This document shows positions 45,093 to 53,100 of a stretch of DNA of 64,000 nucleotides, one piece after another. Source of the stretch: Clostridium grantii DSM 8605 (GTDB taxonomy: Bacteria > Bacillota > Clostridia > Clostridiales > Clostridiaceae). Positions within the stretch are counted from its first letter, which is position 1. Each line of letters opens with the position of its first letter. The notes beneath the pieces were generated by a model. It saw only the letters and a list, made by a program, of their open reading frames with translations. It was not told where the DNA came from and did no database searches. The stretch is taken from the NCBI RefSeq assembly GCF_900129965.1, contig NZ_FQXM01000005.1:1-64000 (forward strand), read 5' to 3'. Both the position numbers and the translations under genes were made by a program.

Positions 45093-45416
45093 ATGGAGAG
45101 AATAGCATTTAAACTTAAACTGAAAAATGGAATGGAAGAAGAGTATAAAAAAAGACATGATGAAATATGGCCAGAAATGACTGAAATATTAAATGATGCA
45201 GGTATTCATAATTACTCAATTTGGCTTTTAGGAAATGATTTATTTGGATATTATGAAACGGAAGATATTGAATATGCAGTTAAGATTCAAAAAGAAAGTG
45301 ATGTTGTTTTAAAATGGAATGAATACATGAGCAATGTAATAGATTCTATTCTTCTTGATGATGGAAGCTATTATGCAGATGTTAATTCTATGGAGTGTAT
45401 GTTTTATCATAAATAA
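45093..45416 (+). CDS. rhaM: L-rhamnose mutarotase
   Basis: 107 residues, the usual length. Interconverts alpha and beta anomers of L-rhamnose so the isomerase gets its preferred form. Motifs are RIAFKLKLKNGMEEEYKKRH, IWPEMTEILNDAGIHNYSIW and DLFGYYETED, including the conserved His and Tyr. AAGGAGAGG precedes ATG 45093, 13 nt after the isomerase. Its presence argues that the operon handles rhamnose. Confidence 0.93.
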   Translation: MERIAFKLKLKNGMEEEYKKRHDEIWPEMTEILNDAGIHNYSIWLLGNDLFGYYETEDIEYAVKIQKESDVVLKWNEYMSNVIDSILLDDGSYYADVNSMECMFYHK

Positions 45417-45529
45417 TTGTGTTCTAATAATAACTTAAAAAGACAAATCAATCACTCCATAGGACATAAAAAGATAATTAAAATTACTGTATTATTATAA
45501 TAGAAACAAATTTAAGGGAGATGATACTG

Positions 45530-46819
45530 GTGAATTTTAAATTGTTACATCCAGCAGATCAAATTATTATGATTATGAAACGGATATATGGATATGGAAT
45601 GACAACCACTTCTGGGGGAAACCTTTCTATACGAGATAAAAATGGAGATATTTGGATAACACCAGGTGCAATAGATAAGGGCTCATTAACAAGGAAAGAT
45701 ATAATTAGGGTAAAGCCTGATGGAACAATAATAGGGCAACATAAACCTTCTAGTGAGTTCCCTTTTCACAAATTAGTGTATGAGAAAAGACCAGATTTAA
45801 AAGCAGTTCTTCATGCACATCCACCTGCACTAGTTGCTTTTAGTATTATAAGAAAAATTCCAAATACTCGTTTGATTCCTAGTGTTGAAAACGTTTGTGG
45901 AGATGTGGGTATGGCGGAATATGGATTACCAGGAAGTGAAAGTTTGGGAGAAAAAATAGCTGATGTTTTTGAAACTGGTATAAATACTGTTATATTAGAA
46001 AATCATGGTATAGTCATAGGCGGAAATGATCTTTTCGAAACATTTATGTCTTTTGAAACATTGGATTTTAGTAGTCGGCTTGAGATTAAAGCAAATCAAA
46101 TTGGAGAACCTATAGAATTATCTTCAATGGAAATGGAATTAGCTAAGAATAAAAAAAGTGCTGATATGGAAGAATTTGAAGGAAAGTATTTTAGTAGTGA
46201 AGAAAGAGACTCAAGGCGAGAAATGTGTGAATTAATACATCGTGCTTATGATCAAAATCTTTTTACCAGCACTCAAGGTACTTTTTCACAAAGACTTAGT
46301 AAAAATTCATTTATAATAACACCTTATGGGGTGGACAGAAAGTATATTGAAGTGGAGGACATTGTTAGAATTGAAAATGGAAAAAAAGAAGCAGGGAAAA
46401 GTCCTAGTCATTCAGTTTTAATGCATAAACTTATTTATGAAAAACATCCTCACATAAATTCAGTAATCATTGCTCATGCACCAAACATTATGGCTTTTGC
46501 AGTAACTGATATTGATTTCGATTCTAGGACTATACCAGAAAGTTATGTATTATTGAGAGATGTAAAAAAACTTCCTTTTGGGTCAACTTTCATAGAACCA
46601 GAGAAACTTGCCAAAGTTTTTCAAGAAGATACACCAATTGCTTTAGTTGCAAATGATTGTGTAATTGTAACTGGAACAAATTTGATAAATGCTTTTGATA
46701 GGCTAGAAGTAGCAGAATATAGTGCAAAGGCAATAATTGCTACTAAAAGTATTGGGAAAATAGTTACTATTGATGAAAGTAAAATAGATGATTTGAAAGA
46801 AGCGTTTAAATTACAATAA
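45530..46819 (+). CDS. Tandem class II aldolase/adducin-domain protein (rhamnulose/fuculose-1-phosphate aldolase type)
   Basis: About 429 residues containing two class II aldolase domains. AAGGGAG ends at 45520, so GTG 45530 is a better start than the ATG touching the ribosome site. The N-terminal domain keeps all active-site features: TTSGGNLSIRD, SSEFPFH (catalytic Glu), LHAHPP (two zinc His) and LENHGIVI (third His). In the C-terminal domain the equivalents are SPSHSVLMH (no Glu), IIAHAP (first His lost) and VANDCVIV (third His replaced by Asp), so it is probably a catalytically dead partner. It should split a ketose-1-phosphate to DHAP and lactaldehyde, between rhaM and rhaB. Confidence 0.9.
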   Translation: MNFKLLHPADQIIMIMKRIYGYGMTTTSGGNLSIRDKNGDIWITPGAIDKGSLTRKDIIRVKPDGTIIGQHKPSSEFPFHKLVYEKRPDLKAVLHAHPPALVAFSIIRKIPNTRLIPSVENVCGDVGMAEYGLPGSESLGEKIADVFETGINTVILENHGIVIGGNDLFETFMSFETLDFSSRLEIKANQIGEPIELSSMEMELAKNKKSADMEEFEGKYFSSEERDSRREMCELIHRAYDQNLFTSTQGTFSQRLSKNSFIITPYGVDRKYIEVEDIVRIENGKKEAGKSPSHSVLMHKLIYEKHPHINSVIIAHAPNIMAFAVTDIDFDSRTIPESYVLLRDVKKLPFGSTFIEPEKLAKVFQEDTPIALVANDCVIVTGTNLINAFDRLEVAEYSAKAIIATKSIGKIVTIDESKIDDLKEAFKLQ

Positions 46820-46848
46820 TATTAAAAACAAAAGTAGGAGTGAATAAT

Positions 46849-48273
46849 ATGGAAAAAATAATTAGTTTAGCATTTGACTTTGGTGCTTCTAGTGGAAGAG
46901 CTATAGTAAGTACTTTTGATGGTGAAAAAATTGAACTAGAAGAGGTTCACAGATTTTTAAATGAGCCAGTTATTATGGGGTCGCATATTTATTGGGACAC
47001 TTTTAGACTTTTTCATGATTTAAAACAAGGATTAAAAAAAGCATCTTCTAAATTTGGAAAAATACACAGTATTGGAATAGATACTTGGGCAGTAGATTAT
47101 GGATTATTGGATGAAAATGATAATATTATAGGGATGCCTATTCATTATAGAGATACTAGAACGGAAGGTATGATGGAGAAAGTTAAACAAAATATGTCAT
47201 TAGAAAATATATATGATATTACAGGTATTCAATTTATGGAGCTGAACACTGTTTATCAATTAATGGCAGATAAAAAATTTAGGCCGCATATAATTGAAAA
47301 AGCAAAAACATTATTGCTTATGCCAGATTTATTTAATTATTATTTAACAGGAAAGAAGTATAATGAATATACTAATGCATCAACTACTCAAATGCTAGAT
47401 GCAAAAAGTAAGAAATGGTCAAAAGAATTAATAGAAAAATTAGATTTGCCATATGATATTTTGCAGGAAATTATAGAACCAGGTAATATAATTGGTAATC
47501 TTACAAAAGAGGTACAAGCAGAACTTGAAGTTGATTCAATACCTGTTGTAGCTGTTGGAAGTCATGATACAGCCTCGGCAGTTTGCGGTGCGCCACTTGA
47601 GGGCAATGATAGTGTTTATCTAAGTTGTGGTACTTGGTCTTTACTAGGTATTGAGAGCAAAAAACCTATTATTAGTGGTGATTCTGCAAGATACAACTTT
47701 ACAAATGAAGGCGGAGTTGAAGATACTATTAGGTTTTTAAAGAATATTAATGGTTTGTGGTTACTTCAACAACTCAGAAAGAGTTGGAGTGAAAGAGTGG
47801 AGGAAATAGGGTTTCCGGATATTATTAAAGCAGTATTACAAGTTGAAAATAAAGATTTTATAATTGATCCTAACCATGAGTCTTTCATGGCACCACATAA
47901 TATGATTGAAGCAATACAAAATTATTGTGTTGAAAATAATCAAGGAAAACCAGAAAAACTTGGAGAATTAGCTATTGCTGCTTATAATGGGTTGACTAGC
48001 GAATATAAAAAGGTTGTAGAGTGTATTGAAGAAATTGCAGGCGAAAGTATTTCAACAATAAATATGGTGGGTGGAGGAATTCAAGATAAATTCTTATGTC
48101 AACAAACTGCAAATGTAACGGGCAAAAAGGTTCTTGCAGGACCTATAGAAGCATCTGTATTAGGAAATATAGTTATGCAATTAAAAGCAATAGGTGCAAT
48201 TGAAACATTGGAACAGGGAAGGAAAATAATAAAGAACTCATTTGAAACAGAAAAATTTCTTCCTGAAAAATAG
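46849..48273 (+). CDS. rhaB: Rhamnulokinase
   Basis: 474 residues of the FGGY kinase family. DFGASSGRAI binds phosphate near the N terminus, HSIGIDTWAVDYGLLD and MPIHYRDTRTEGM are rhamnulokinase-type motifs, and YLSCGTWSLLGIE and INMVGGGIQDKFLCQQTA form the ATP site. GTAGGAGTG selects ATG 46849 over the in-frame GTG 46840. It phosphorylates L-rhamnulose to rhamnulose-1-phosphate. It is the last gene before a strong terminator at 48328. Confidence 0.95.
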   Translation: MEKIISLAFDFGASSGRAIVSTFDGEKIELEEVHRFLNEPVIMGSHIYWDTFRLFHDLKQGLKKASSKFGKIHSIGIDTWAVDYGLLDENDNIIGMPIHYRDTRTEGMMEKVKQNMSLENIYDITGIQFMELNTVYQLMADKKFRPHIIEKAKTLLLMPDLFNYYLTGKKYNEYTNASTTQMLDAKSKKWSKELIEKLDLPYDILQEIIEPGNIIGNLTKEVQAELEVDSIPVVAVGSHDTASAVCGAPLEGNDSVYLSCGTWSLLGIESKKPIISGDSARYNFTNEGGVEDTIRFLKNINGLWLLQQLRKSWSERVEEIGFPDIIKAVLQVENKDFIIDPNHESFMAPHNMIEAIQNYCVENNQGKPEKLGELAIAAYNGLTSEYKKVVECIEEIAGESISTINMVGGGIQDKFLCQQTANVTGKKVLAGPIEASVLGNIVMQLKAIGAIETLEQGRKIIKNSFETEKFLPEK

Positions 48274-48327
48274 CTATAAAATAAGTATGTAAAAAAACTA
48301 TTTTATTGCATAATAATATGTTTTTGT

Positions 48328-48364
48328 GGATACATAGAATCAGGATGACTATGTATCCTTTTTT
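48328..48364 (+). terminator. Intrinsic terminator after rhaB
   Basis: Perfect 10-bp stem GGATACATAG (48328-48337) / CTATGTATCC (48349-48358) followed by TTTTTT. Confidence 0.92.
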
Positions 48365-48402
48365 AACTAGATAAATAATACAAGTCATGATACAATAAAG
48401 AT

Positions 48403-48416
48403 AAACAAAGAAAAAC
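48403..48416 (+). promoter_or_regulatory. DeoR-type motif upstream of deoR
   Basis: AAACAAAGAAAAAC, identical to the motif at 49421 in the pdu promoter and close to the repeats at 32022 and 32042. It lies 85 bp before the deoR start, downstream of a possible TACAAT -10 at 48391. It suggests autoregulation. Confidence 0.55.
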
Positions 48417-48501
48417 AAACAGTAAGAATTATTTTAAATTTAGTTAATTATTTGAAAAAAATGAATAGTCAATTTAAAAAAGCTAGAAGTAGGTGAATAG
48501 A

Positions 48502-49266
48502 ATGCTGGCAGTAGAAAGAAGAAAAATAATAATTACAATAATTGAAGAAGAAAAAAGTGTGATGGTAACAGATTTAAGTAAAAATTTTGGGGTGACAGAG
48601 GAAACTGTAAGACGAGATTTAGAAAAACTTGAAAAGCAAGGACTTCTTAAGAGAACTTATGGTGGAGCTGTTATTAACGAAAGTACGGTTCAAGAGCTTC
48701 CTTTTAAGATAAGAGAAGTTAGAAATAAAGAAGGAAAAAAATGTATTGGGAAAATGGTAGCTGAATATATTAATGATGGAGATACAATACTTTTAGATTC
48801 AAGTTCTACGGCAATTCAAGTTGCAGAATTTTTGAAGAACAGAAATAAATTAACAGTGATCACTAATTCTGTTATATTACTAACTAAACTTGCTAAAGTA
48901 GATGGCATAACAGTAATATCAACAGGTGGAACCCTTAGAGAAGGAGCTATGTCTTTGGTAGGAAGTATATCTCAAAATACAATACAAAATTATAATGTAG
49001 ATGTTGCAGTTGTATGTTGTAAGGGCATACATAAGGAAAAAGGTATTACAGACTCAAATGAGCAAGAGTGTGAAGTTAAAAAATCAATGATAGAAGTAGC
49101 GGATAAAGTATTATTAGTAGTAGATAATACTAAATTTGATAAAAAAGCCTTTGTTAAAATTTGTGATTTGGAAAAAGTTGATATGGTATTTACGGATAAA
49201 AAATTATCTCAAGAATGGGAAGAAACTATTTATAATTCTAAAGGTGAATTGATTTATTGTACCTAA
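48502..49266 (+). CDS. DeoR-family transcriptional regulator
   Basis: 254 residues. The in-frame GTG at 48493 is less likely than ATG 48502, which follows AGGTGA. The helix-turn-helix is MLAVERRKIIITIIEEEKSV and FGVTEETVRRDLEKLEKQG, followed by RTYGGAVI. The sensor domain has DGDTILLDSSSTAIQVAEFL, LTVITNSVILLTKLAK and KVLLVVDNTKFDKKAFVKI. It lies directly upstream of the microcompartment operon and has the AAACAAAGAAAAAC motif at its own promoter, the pdu promoter and the first ABC operon. It is therefore probably the repressor linking rhamnose uptake with lactaldehyde/propanediol metabolism. Confidence 0.94.
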   Translation: MLAVERRKIIITIIEEEKSVMVTDLSKNFGVTEETVRRDLEKLEKQGLLKRTYGGAVINESTVQELPFKIREVRNKEGKKCIGKMVAEYINDGDTILLDSSSTAIQVAEFLKNRNKLTVITNSVILLTKLAKVDGITVISTGGTLREGAMSLVGSISQNTIQNYNVDVAVVCCKGIHKEKGITDSNEQECEVKKSMIEVADKVLLVVDNTKFDKKAFVKICDLEKVDMVFTDKKLSQEWEETIYNSKGELIYCT

Positions 49267-49334
49267 CTCATTGTAAAATAAAGTATTTAAAGTTAAACAA
49301 GAATTAAAAAAACAAATAAATAAAAAAGATAAAG

Positions 49335-49374
49335 AAAAAACCACAAATACAGCAAAAAGTATTTGTGGTTTTTT
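49335..49374 (+). terminator. Intrinsic terminator after deoR
   Basis: Perfect stem of about 16 bp (49335-49350 with 49359-49374), A run before and TTTTTT after, loop AGCAAAAA. Confidence 0.92.
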
Positions 49375-49385
49375 CTTTATTTGCA

Positions 49386-49445
49386 TTGACTTATCTTTTA
49401 TTGATTGATATAATATCATTAAACAAAGAAAAACGGACACAAAAC
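49386..49445 (+). promoter_or_regulatory. Promoter and DeoR-type operator of the microcompartment operon
   Basis: TTGACT at 49386-49391, exact 17-bp spacer and TATAAT at 49409-49414. AAACAAAGAAAAAC at 49421-49434 covers the expected transcription start, followed by an ACAAAACAAAAC-rich stretch. No B12-riboswitch-like sequence was recognised in the leader. Confidence 0.8.
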
Positions 49446-49475
49446 AAAACAAACAAAAATTTAGGAGGTATTTAA

Positions 49476-50267
49476 ATGGTATCTGAATATGAAGTTAAGA
49501 AAAGTATATGTGAAATAGGTAAAAGGATTCAAGATAACGGATTTGTTGCGGCTAATGATGGTAATATTTCAGTTAAAATAAGTGACAACGAATTTTTGTG
49601 TACACCAACTGGTGTAAGTAAAGGGTATATGACTCCAGATATGATTTGTAAAGTAGATAAAGAAGGAAATATAATTACTGCTAATAAAGGATATAGACCT
49701 TCTTCAGAGATGAAAATGCACTTAAGAGTTTATAAAGAAAGACCTGACGTTACTGCAGTTGTACATGCTCATCCACCATATGCAACAAGTTTTGCAATTG
49801 CAGGTATCCCACTTACTAAACCTATAATGCCTGAAGCAGTAGTTTCTCTAGGATGTGTTCCTATTGCTGAATATGGTACACCATCTACTGATGAAATTCC
49901 AGATGCAGTAAGTAAATATCTTCAAAATTATGATGCAGTATTATTAGAAAATCATGGAGCACTTAGTTTTAGTGTTGACTTAACAAATGCATATTTCAAA
50001 ATGGAATCTTTAGAGTTTTATGCAAAGTTAATGTTTATATCTACACAATTAGGTGGACCTAAAGTATTAGATGATACTAAGGTTGAAGCATTATATGATT
50101 TAAGAGCAAAATTTAATTTGCCAGGAAAATATCCATTTGATTTATGTAAAGAAGGAGCATGTGCACCAACACCTAAAGTAGAAGCAAAAGTAGAACCTAA
50201 ATCAGATGATATGGCAGCATTGGTAAGTGCAATAACTCAAAGAGTAATTGCGGAAATGAATAAATAG
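49476..50267 (+). CDS. Class II aldolase (fuculose/rhamnulose-1-phosphate aldolase) with encapsulation peptide
   Basis: 263 residues. The aldolase domain (1-215) has NDGNISVKI, RPSSEMKMH (catalytic Glu), VVHAHPPYA (zinc His pair) and LLENHGALSF (third His). A linker rich in Pro, Lys and Glu follows, then the C-terminal amphipathic helix DDMAALVSAITQRVIAEMNK, which has the form of a microcompartment encapsulation peptide. AGGAGG precedes ATG 49476. First gene of the operon: it would make lactaldehyde and DHAP next to, or inside, the shell. Encapsulated aldolases of this kind are known from fucose/rhamnose compartments of other clostridia, usually with a glycyl-radical diol dehydratase rather than the B12 enzyme found here. 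Confidence 0.92.
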   Translation: MVSEYEVKKSICEIGKRIQDNGFVAANDGNISVKISDNEFLCTPTGVSKGYMTPDMICKVDKEGNIITANKGYRPSSEMKMHLRVYKERPDVTAVVHAHPPYATSFAIAGIPLTKPIMPEAVVSLGCVPIAEYGTPSTDEIPDAVSKYLQNYDAVLLENHGALSFSVDLTNAYFKMESLEFYAKLMFISTQLGGPKVLDDTKVEALYDLRAKFNLPGKYPFDLCKEGACAPTPKVEAKVEPKSDDMAALVSAITQRVIAEMNK

Positions 50268-50293
50268 TAATTCTGAAAAGAATAGGTGAGACT

Positions 50294-51958
50294 ATGAAAA
50301 AATCAAAAAGATTTCAGGTTCTAAATGATAGACCTGTAAATAAAGATAGTTTTATTGATGAATGGCCTGAAAAAGGATTTGTAGCAATGAATGGACCATA
50401 TGATCCTAAGCCATCAATAAAAATTCAAAATGGAAAAATAATAGAATTAGATGGAAAGAAAATTGAAGAATTTGATTTTATGGATAGCTTTATTGCAGAT
50501 TATGCAATTGACTTGCAACAAGCTGAAAAATCAATGAATTATAGTGATGTTGAACTAGCTAGAATGTTGGTAGATATAAATATTGATAGAAAAACTATAA
50601 TTAAAATCTTCTCAGGGTTGACGCCTGCAAAAATTGTAAAGGTTCTTGATGAATTAAATGTTGTAGAAATGATGATGGCTATGCAAAAGATAAGAGCTAG
50701 AAAATTCCCATCAAATCAAGCTCATATTACTAACATTAAGGACAACCCTATACAAATTGCATCAGATGCAGCAGAGGGAGCTTTAAGAGGATTTGGTGAA
50801 GAAGAAACAACTGTTGGAGTGGCAAGATATGCACCATTTAATGCAATAGCTTTATTAATTGGAGCTCAAGTTGGCAGAAGAGGAGTTCTAACTCAATGTG
50901 CAGTAGAAGAAGCAGTTGAGTTGGAACTTGGAATGAGAGGGTTTACAACTTATGCTGAAACAATTTCTGTATATGGAACTGAAAGTGTTTTTATTGATGG
51001 TGATGACACCCCATATTCAAAAGCTTTTTTAGCATCCTGTTACGCATCAAGAGGCCTGAAAATGAGATTTACATCAGGAACAGGTTCAGAGGTGTTAATG
51101 GGTAATGCTGAAGGAAAATCAATGTTGTATCTTGAAACCAAATGCATAATGGTAACAAAAGGTGCTGGAGTTCAAGGATTACAAAATGGAGCAGTTAGCT
51201 GTATAGGAGTTACATCAGCAGTTCCTTCTGGAATTAGAGCAATTCTTGCAGAAAATTTAATAGCTTCTCTTCTTGATTTAGAAGTAGCTTCCAGTAATGA
51301 TCAAACATTTTCACACTCGGATATTAGAAGAACAGCTAGGACAATGATGCAATTCTTACCAGGTACAGATTTTATTTTCTCTGGTTATAGTGGAGTTCCA
51401 AATTATGATAATGTTTTTGCTGGAGCTAATTTCGATGCAGAAGATTTTGATGATTATAATGTACTTCAGAGAGATTTGAAAGTTGATGGAGGACTAAAAC
51501 CAGTTAATGAAGAAGACGTGGTAAAAGTTAGATATAAAGCTGCAAAAGTAATGCAAGCTTTATTCAAAGAATTAAATCTTTCAAAAATTACAGATGAAGA
51601 AGTAGAAGCAGCTACTTATGCTCATGGAAGTAAAGATATGCCGGATAGAGATGAATTAGCAGATTTTGAAGCTATAGAAGATTTAATGAATAGAGGAATA
51701 ACAGGGGTAGATATTGTAGCAGCTCTTGTAAAATCAGGTTATGATGATGTAGCTCAAAGTATATTAAATATGTTGAAACAAAGGGTATATGGAGATTATT
51801 TACAAACATCAGCAATTTTAGATAAAGATTTTAATGTTATAAGTGCAATAAATTATCCTAATGATTATTTGGGGCCAGGAACAGGCTATAGATTGTCAGA
51901 AGAAAGATGGGAAGAAATTAAAAAAATCCCAAATATAATTGATCCAGATAATTTATAA
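50294..51958 (+). CDS. pduC: Propanediol dehydratase large subunit (B12-dependent)
   Basis: 554 residues, the standard length for this subunit. Converts 1,2-propanediol to propionaldehyde with adenosylcobalamin. Typical features are FQVLNDRPVNKDSFIDEWP at the N terminus, FGEEETTVGVARYAPFNAIA, MRFTSGTGSEVLMGNAEGKS, LETKCIMVTKGAGVQGLQNG and GVPNYDNVFAGANFDAEDFD. AGGTGAG lies before ATG 50294. It is followed by pduD and pduE in the usual order. Confidence 0.97.
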   Translation: MKKSKRFQVLNDRPVNKDSFIDEWPEKGFVAMNGPYDPKPSIKIQNGKIIELDGKKIEEFDFMDSFIADYAIDLQQAEKSMNYSDVELARMLVDINIDRKTIIKIFSGLTPAKIVKVLDELNVVEMMMAMQKIRARKFPSNQAHITNIKDNPIQIASDAAEGALRGFGEEETTVGVARYAPFNAIALLIGAQVGRRGVLTQCAVEEAVELELGMRGFTTYAETISVYGTESVFIDGDDTPYSKAFLASCYASRGLKMRFTSGTGSEVLMGNAEGKSMLYLETKCIMVTKGAGVQGLQNGAVSCIGVTSAVPSGIRAILAENLIASLLDLEVASSNDQTFSHSDIRRTARTMMQFLPGTDFIFSGYSGVPNYDNVFAGANFDAEDFDDYNVLQRDLKVDGGLKPVNEEDVVKVRYKAAKVMQALFKELNLSKITDEEVEAATYAHGSKDMPDRDELADFEAIEDLMNRGITGVDIVAALVKSGYDDVAQSILNMLKQRVYGDYLQTSAILDKDFNVISAINYPNDYLGPGTGYRLSEERWEEIKKIPNIIDPDNL

Positions 51959-51972
51959 AGGTGGTGTCAGAC

Positions 51973-52638
51973 ATGGAATTAGATGAAAAAATTGTTAGGC
52001 AAATTGCTGAATTAGTAAAAAAAGAGCTTGAAAAATCTAATATTAATCCAATAGCTGCCCACTCCTATGAAACGAAAAATTTACAAAAAGAATATGAATC
52101 AATTTTCACAGAGAAGGGTATGGCAAGTAAAGGAAATGACATAAAAGAAGTAGTGATTGCGGTTGCCCCTTGTTTTGGAGTGGAGATAAAACATACGTTG
52201 AATAAATTAAGTCATATAGATATTTTAAAAGAAATTATGGCTGGAATAGAAGAAGAAGGAATGGTTACTAGAATTATAAGAGTTATGGATACATCAGATG
52301 TTGCTTTTATTGGTAAAAAAGCTGCAATGCTTAGCGGATCTGGAATAAGTATTGCAATACAATCAAAGGGAACTACTGTAATTCATCAAAAGGATTTATA
52401 TCCTTTAACCAATTTAGAACTATTTCCACAAGCTCCAATTATAACTTTAGCTATGTACAGACATATCGGGAAAAATGCCGCAAAATATGCTAAGGGTTTG
52501 AGGGTAAAACCAGTACCAGTTCAAAATGATTATATGTGTAGGCCAAAATTTCAAGTAAAAGCAGCTATTATGCATATTAAAGAAACAGAAAAGATTGATA
52601 AACAAGCCCCTTCAATAGAATTACAGTTTAAAGGCTAG
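51973..52638 (+). CDS. pduD: Propanediol dehydratase medium subunit
   Basis: 221 residues. AAAGGTGGTG favours ATG 51973 over the in-frame GTG at 51961. The first 20 residues (DEKIVRQIAELVKKELEKS) form an amphipathic helix like the encapsulation peptide of PduD. The core has VVIAVAPCFGVEIKHTLNKL, GIEEEGMVTRIIRVMDTSDV, GSGISIAIQSKGTTVIHQKD and NLELFPQAPIITL, which hold cobalamin contacts. Confidence 0.95.
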   Translation: MELDEKIVRQIAELVKKELEKSNINPIAAHSYETKNLQKEYESIFTEKGMASKGNDIKEVVIAVAPCFGVEIKHTLNKLSHIDILKEIMAGIEEEGMVTRIIRVMDTSDVAFIGKKAAMLSGSGISIAIQSKGTTVIHQKDLYPLTNLELFPQAPIITLAMYRHIGKNAAKYAKGLRVKPVPVQNDYMCRPKFQVKAAIMHIKETEKIDKQAPSIELQFKG

Positions 52639-52688
52639 TTTTAAAGATTATTTTTAGTACTTATATTTGAAAGAAAGGGATGATTAAA

Positions 52689-53090
52689 ATGGAAAGGTAT
52701 CCTTTATCCCAAAACATGGATCCAAATAAAATTAAATCTAAAACAGGTAAACCAGTAAGTGATATAACAGTAGAAAATATTTTAGATGGAAGTATTTCTT
52801 CAGAGGATATAAAAATTTCTAAGGAAACTTTAAATATTCAAGGAAGATTAGCAGCAGAAGATGGTAGAATTCAACAACAACAAAATTTTACAAGAGCAGC
52901 TGAACTTACGGAAGTACCTGATAAGGAATTATTGGAAATTTACAATAAACTAAGACCAAATAGAGCCACTAAACAGGAATTATTACAAATTGCTAATGAT
53001 TTGAAAGATAAATATAATGCAGTTAATTGTGCTAATTTGGTGTTAGATGCTTTAAAGGTTTATGAAAAAAGAGGAATATTAAAAGTATAG
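52689..53090 (+). CDS. pduE: Propanediol dehydratase small subunit
   Basis: 133 residues, slightly short but normal for clostridia. YPLSQNMDPNKIKSKTGKPV, RLAAEDGRIQQQQNFTRAAE and PNRATKQELLQIA are the expected motifs. The ATG at 52680 touches the ribosome site, so ATG 52689 is preferred. Confidence 0.94.
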   Translation: MERYPLSQNMDPNKIKSKTGKPVSDITVENILDGSISSEDIKISKETLNIQGRLAAEDGRIQQQQNFTRAAELTEVPDKELLEIYNKLRPNRATKQELLQIANDLKDKYNAVNCANLVLDALKVYEKRGILKV

Positions 53091-53100
53091 AGGCGATGAT

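Noticed and set aside
49266..49476. Possible B12 riboswitch or PocR-type site before the microcompartment operon
   Set aside because: The leader after the TATAAT box is only about 60 bp and shows no B12-box-like sequence; a DeoR-type motif is present instead.
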